Below are positions 63,180-64,000 of a stretch of DNA of 64,000 nucleotides, one piece after another (position 1 is the first letter of the stretch; each line of letters starts with the position of its first letter). Position numbers and translations under genes: made by a program. The notes beneath the pieces were generated by a model. That model did no database searches. It saw nothing but the letters and a program-made list of their open reading frames with translations, and was not told where the DNA came from. Location of the stretch: contig NZ_JAAXKY010000022.1 of the NCBI RefSeq assembly GCF_012911925.1, forward strand, positions 1 through 64,000, given 5' to 3'. Source of the DNA: Pseudonocardia xinjiangensis (GTDB lineage Bacteria; Actinomycetota; Actinomycetes; Mycobacteriales; Pseudonocardiaceae).

Positions 63180-63240
63180 AGGACCTCCTGGGTTGGTGTG
63201 GAGCTGTCTGACGGCATCCACCACAACCACAGGAGGTCCT
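63180..63240 (+). promoter_or_regulatory. Hairpin that hides the transposase Shine-Dalgarno site
   Basis: 63180-63202 (AGGACCTCCTGGGTTGGTG...) pairs with 63217-63240 (...CCACAGGAGGTCCT) over more than 20 positions. The AGGAGG at 63231-63236, 5 bases before GTG 63242, is paired with CCTCCT. Transcripts reading in from outside would keep the site closed. Confidence 0.65.
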
Positions 63241-63241
63241 C

Positions 63242-64000
63242 GTGGCTCACGTTAACGCGGCCCTGACTCCACGCGCCCGGCTCCGTCTCGGGAAACTGAT
63301 CGTCGAGGACGGGTGGTCGGTCTCCCAGGCCGCGCAGCGGTTCCAGGTGTCGTGGCCAACGGCGAAACGGTGGGCTGATCGCTACCGCGAGGAAGGCGAA
63401 ACCGGGATGGTCGACCGGTCCTCACGCCCGCACCATTGCCCGCGGGCCACCCCGGCACCGCTGCGACGCAAGATCGTGCACCTGCGCTGGAAGCAACGCC
63501 TCGGACCGGTCGAGATCGCCGCAATCGTCGGACGGGCACCCTCGACGGTGCCTCACGTCCTGGTCTGCTGCGGCATCAATCGACTCTCCTGCATGGACCG
63601 AGCAGCGGCGAACAGTCCGCCGCTACGAACATCCCCACCCCGGCGATCTTGTCCACGCCGATGTGAAGAAGCTGGGCAACATCCCTGAGGGCGGCGGGTG
63701 GCGCTTCCTCGGCCGGCGCCAGGGCCTCCGCAACCGGGCCGCGATCCCGAACAAGCCCCGCAACCCCTACCGAAACCCGAAGATGGGCACCGCAACCCGA
63801 AGATGGGCACCGCCTACATCGACACCACCCTCGATGACCACTCCCGGATCGCCTACAGCGAGGTCTGTGACGACGAGACCGCCGTGACCGCGGTGGCCGT
63901 GCTACGCCGTGCGGCGGCCTGGTTCGCCGCCCGGGGAGGTGACCATCCGCCGAGTGCTGACCGACAGTGACTCGGCCTACTGCTCCCACCTCTGGCGCGA
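63242..64000 (+). mobile_element. IS481-family transposase, frameshifted (continues past window)
   Basis: The N-terminal HTH part is intact: LTPRARLRLGKLIVEDGWSV, SQAAQRFQVSWPTAKRWADR and HLRWKQRLGPVEIAAIVGRA. Frame is lost near 63600 (GDLVHADVKKLGNIPEGGGW continues in another frame), again at about 63775-63815, where a 20-base segment ACCCGAAGATGGGCACCGC is duplicated, and again near 63935 (VTIRRVLTDSDSAYCSHLW). The catalytic DDE residues survive in pieces, but the transposase cannot be made as one protein without frameshifting. Confidence 0.8.

Overview
This is a GC-rich (roughly two thirds G+C) actinobacterial segment. The gene families (leaderless TetR regulators, DUF5709, DUF6197, a 1655-residue Ser/Thr-kinase/ATPase/histidine-kinase fusion, DnaE2 and type II NADH dehydrogenase) fit Pseudonocardia or a close relative. 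No rRNA, tRNA or CRISPR array was seen. The genus is inferred; no marker gene settles it.

The window mixes intact redox and stress genes with an unusually dense set of gene fragments. Left end (1-9 kb): an IS5-type transposase end, an acyl-CoA synthetase truncated by it, a GNAT remnant, a PPOX-fold protein, two MDR-type quinone reductases, an aldo/keto reductase behind a captured leader, an alpha/beta hydrolase and a TetR gene. 10-13 kb: a leftward operon of a molybdopterin oxidoreductase, an FAD/NAD(P) reductase, MsrA and a uracil-DNA glycosylase. 14-26 kb: type II NADH dehydrogenase, a kinase cluster, a single-domain response regulator, the giant kinase fusion, three overlapping unknown genes and a NarL-type regulator. 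26-40 kb: exported epoxide-hydrolase-like protein, PEP-mutase-like lyase, two MFS exporters, OsmC-like protein, three further MDR loci, an NmrA-like protein, acyl-CoA ligase, and SDR, flavin reductase and IS3 remnants. 40-50 kb: cupin, two copies of an NTF2-like gene, GMC oxidoreductase, RraA-like and flavodoxin-like proteins. 50-64 kb: DUF5709 and a second molybdopterin oxidoreductase, ctaD, MsrB, decayed copies of several of the above, three TetR loci and a broken IS481.

The main result is a recurrent regulatory element. A dyad of the form TGGACT-N4-AGTCCA overlaps a consensus -35 (TTGACA), followed 17-18 bases later by a -10 that is usually GATAGT. It lies before the molybdopterin oxidoreductase/MsrA operon, the osmC-like gene, an MDR gene, the second molybdopterin oxidoreductase and ctaD, and stands orphaned at two further places. 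Related dyads lie near TetR genes, msrB and the NTF2-like genes. Several tetR genes or remnants lie next to such sites, and an ancestral order tetR - operator - molybdopterin oxidoreductase can be read at three loci in various states of decay. I infer a TetR-controlled response to oxidants or electrophiles that has spread by local duplication, with promoter-leader segments captured by unrelated genes (aldo/keto reductase and MDR). Function and inducer are inferred; the sites, repeats and junctions are visible directly.
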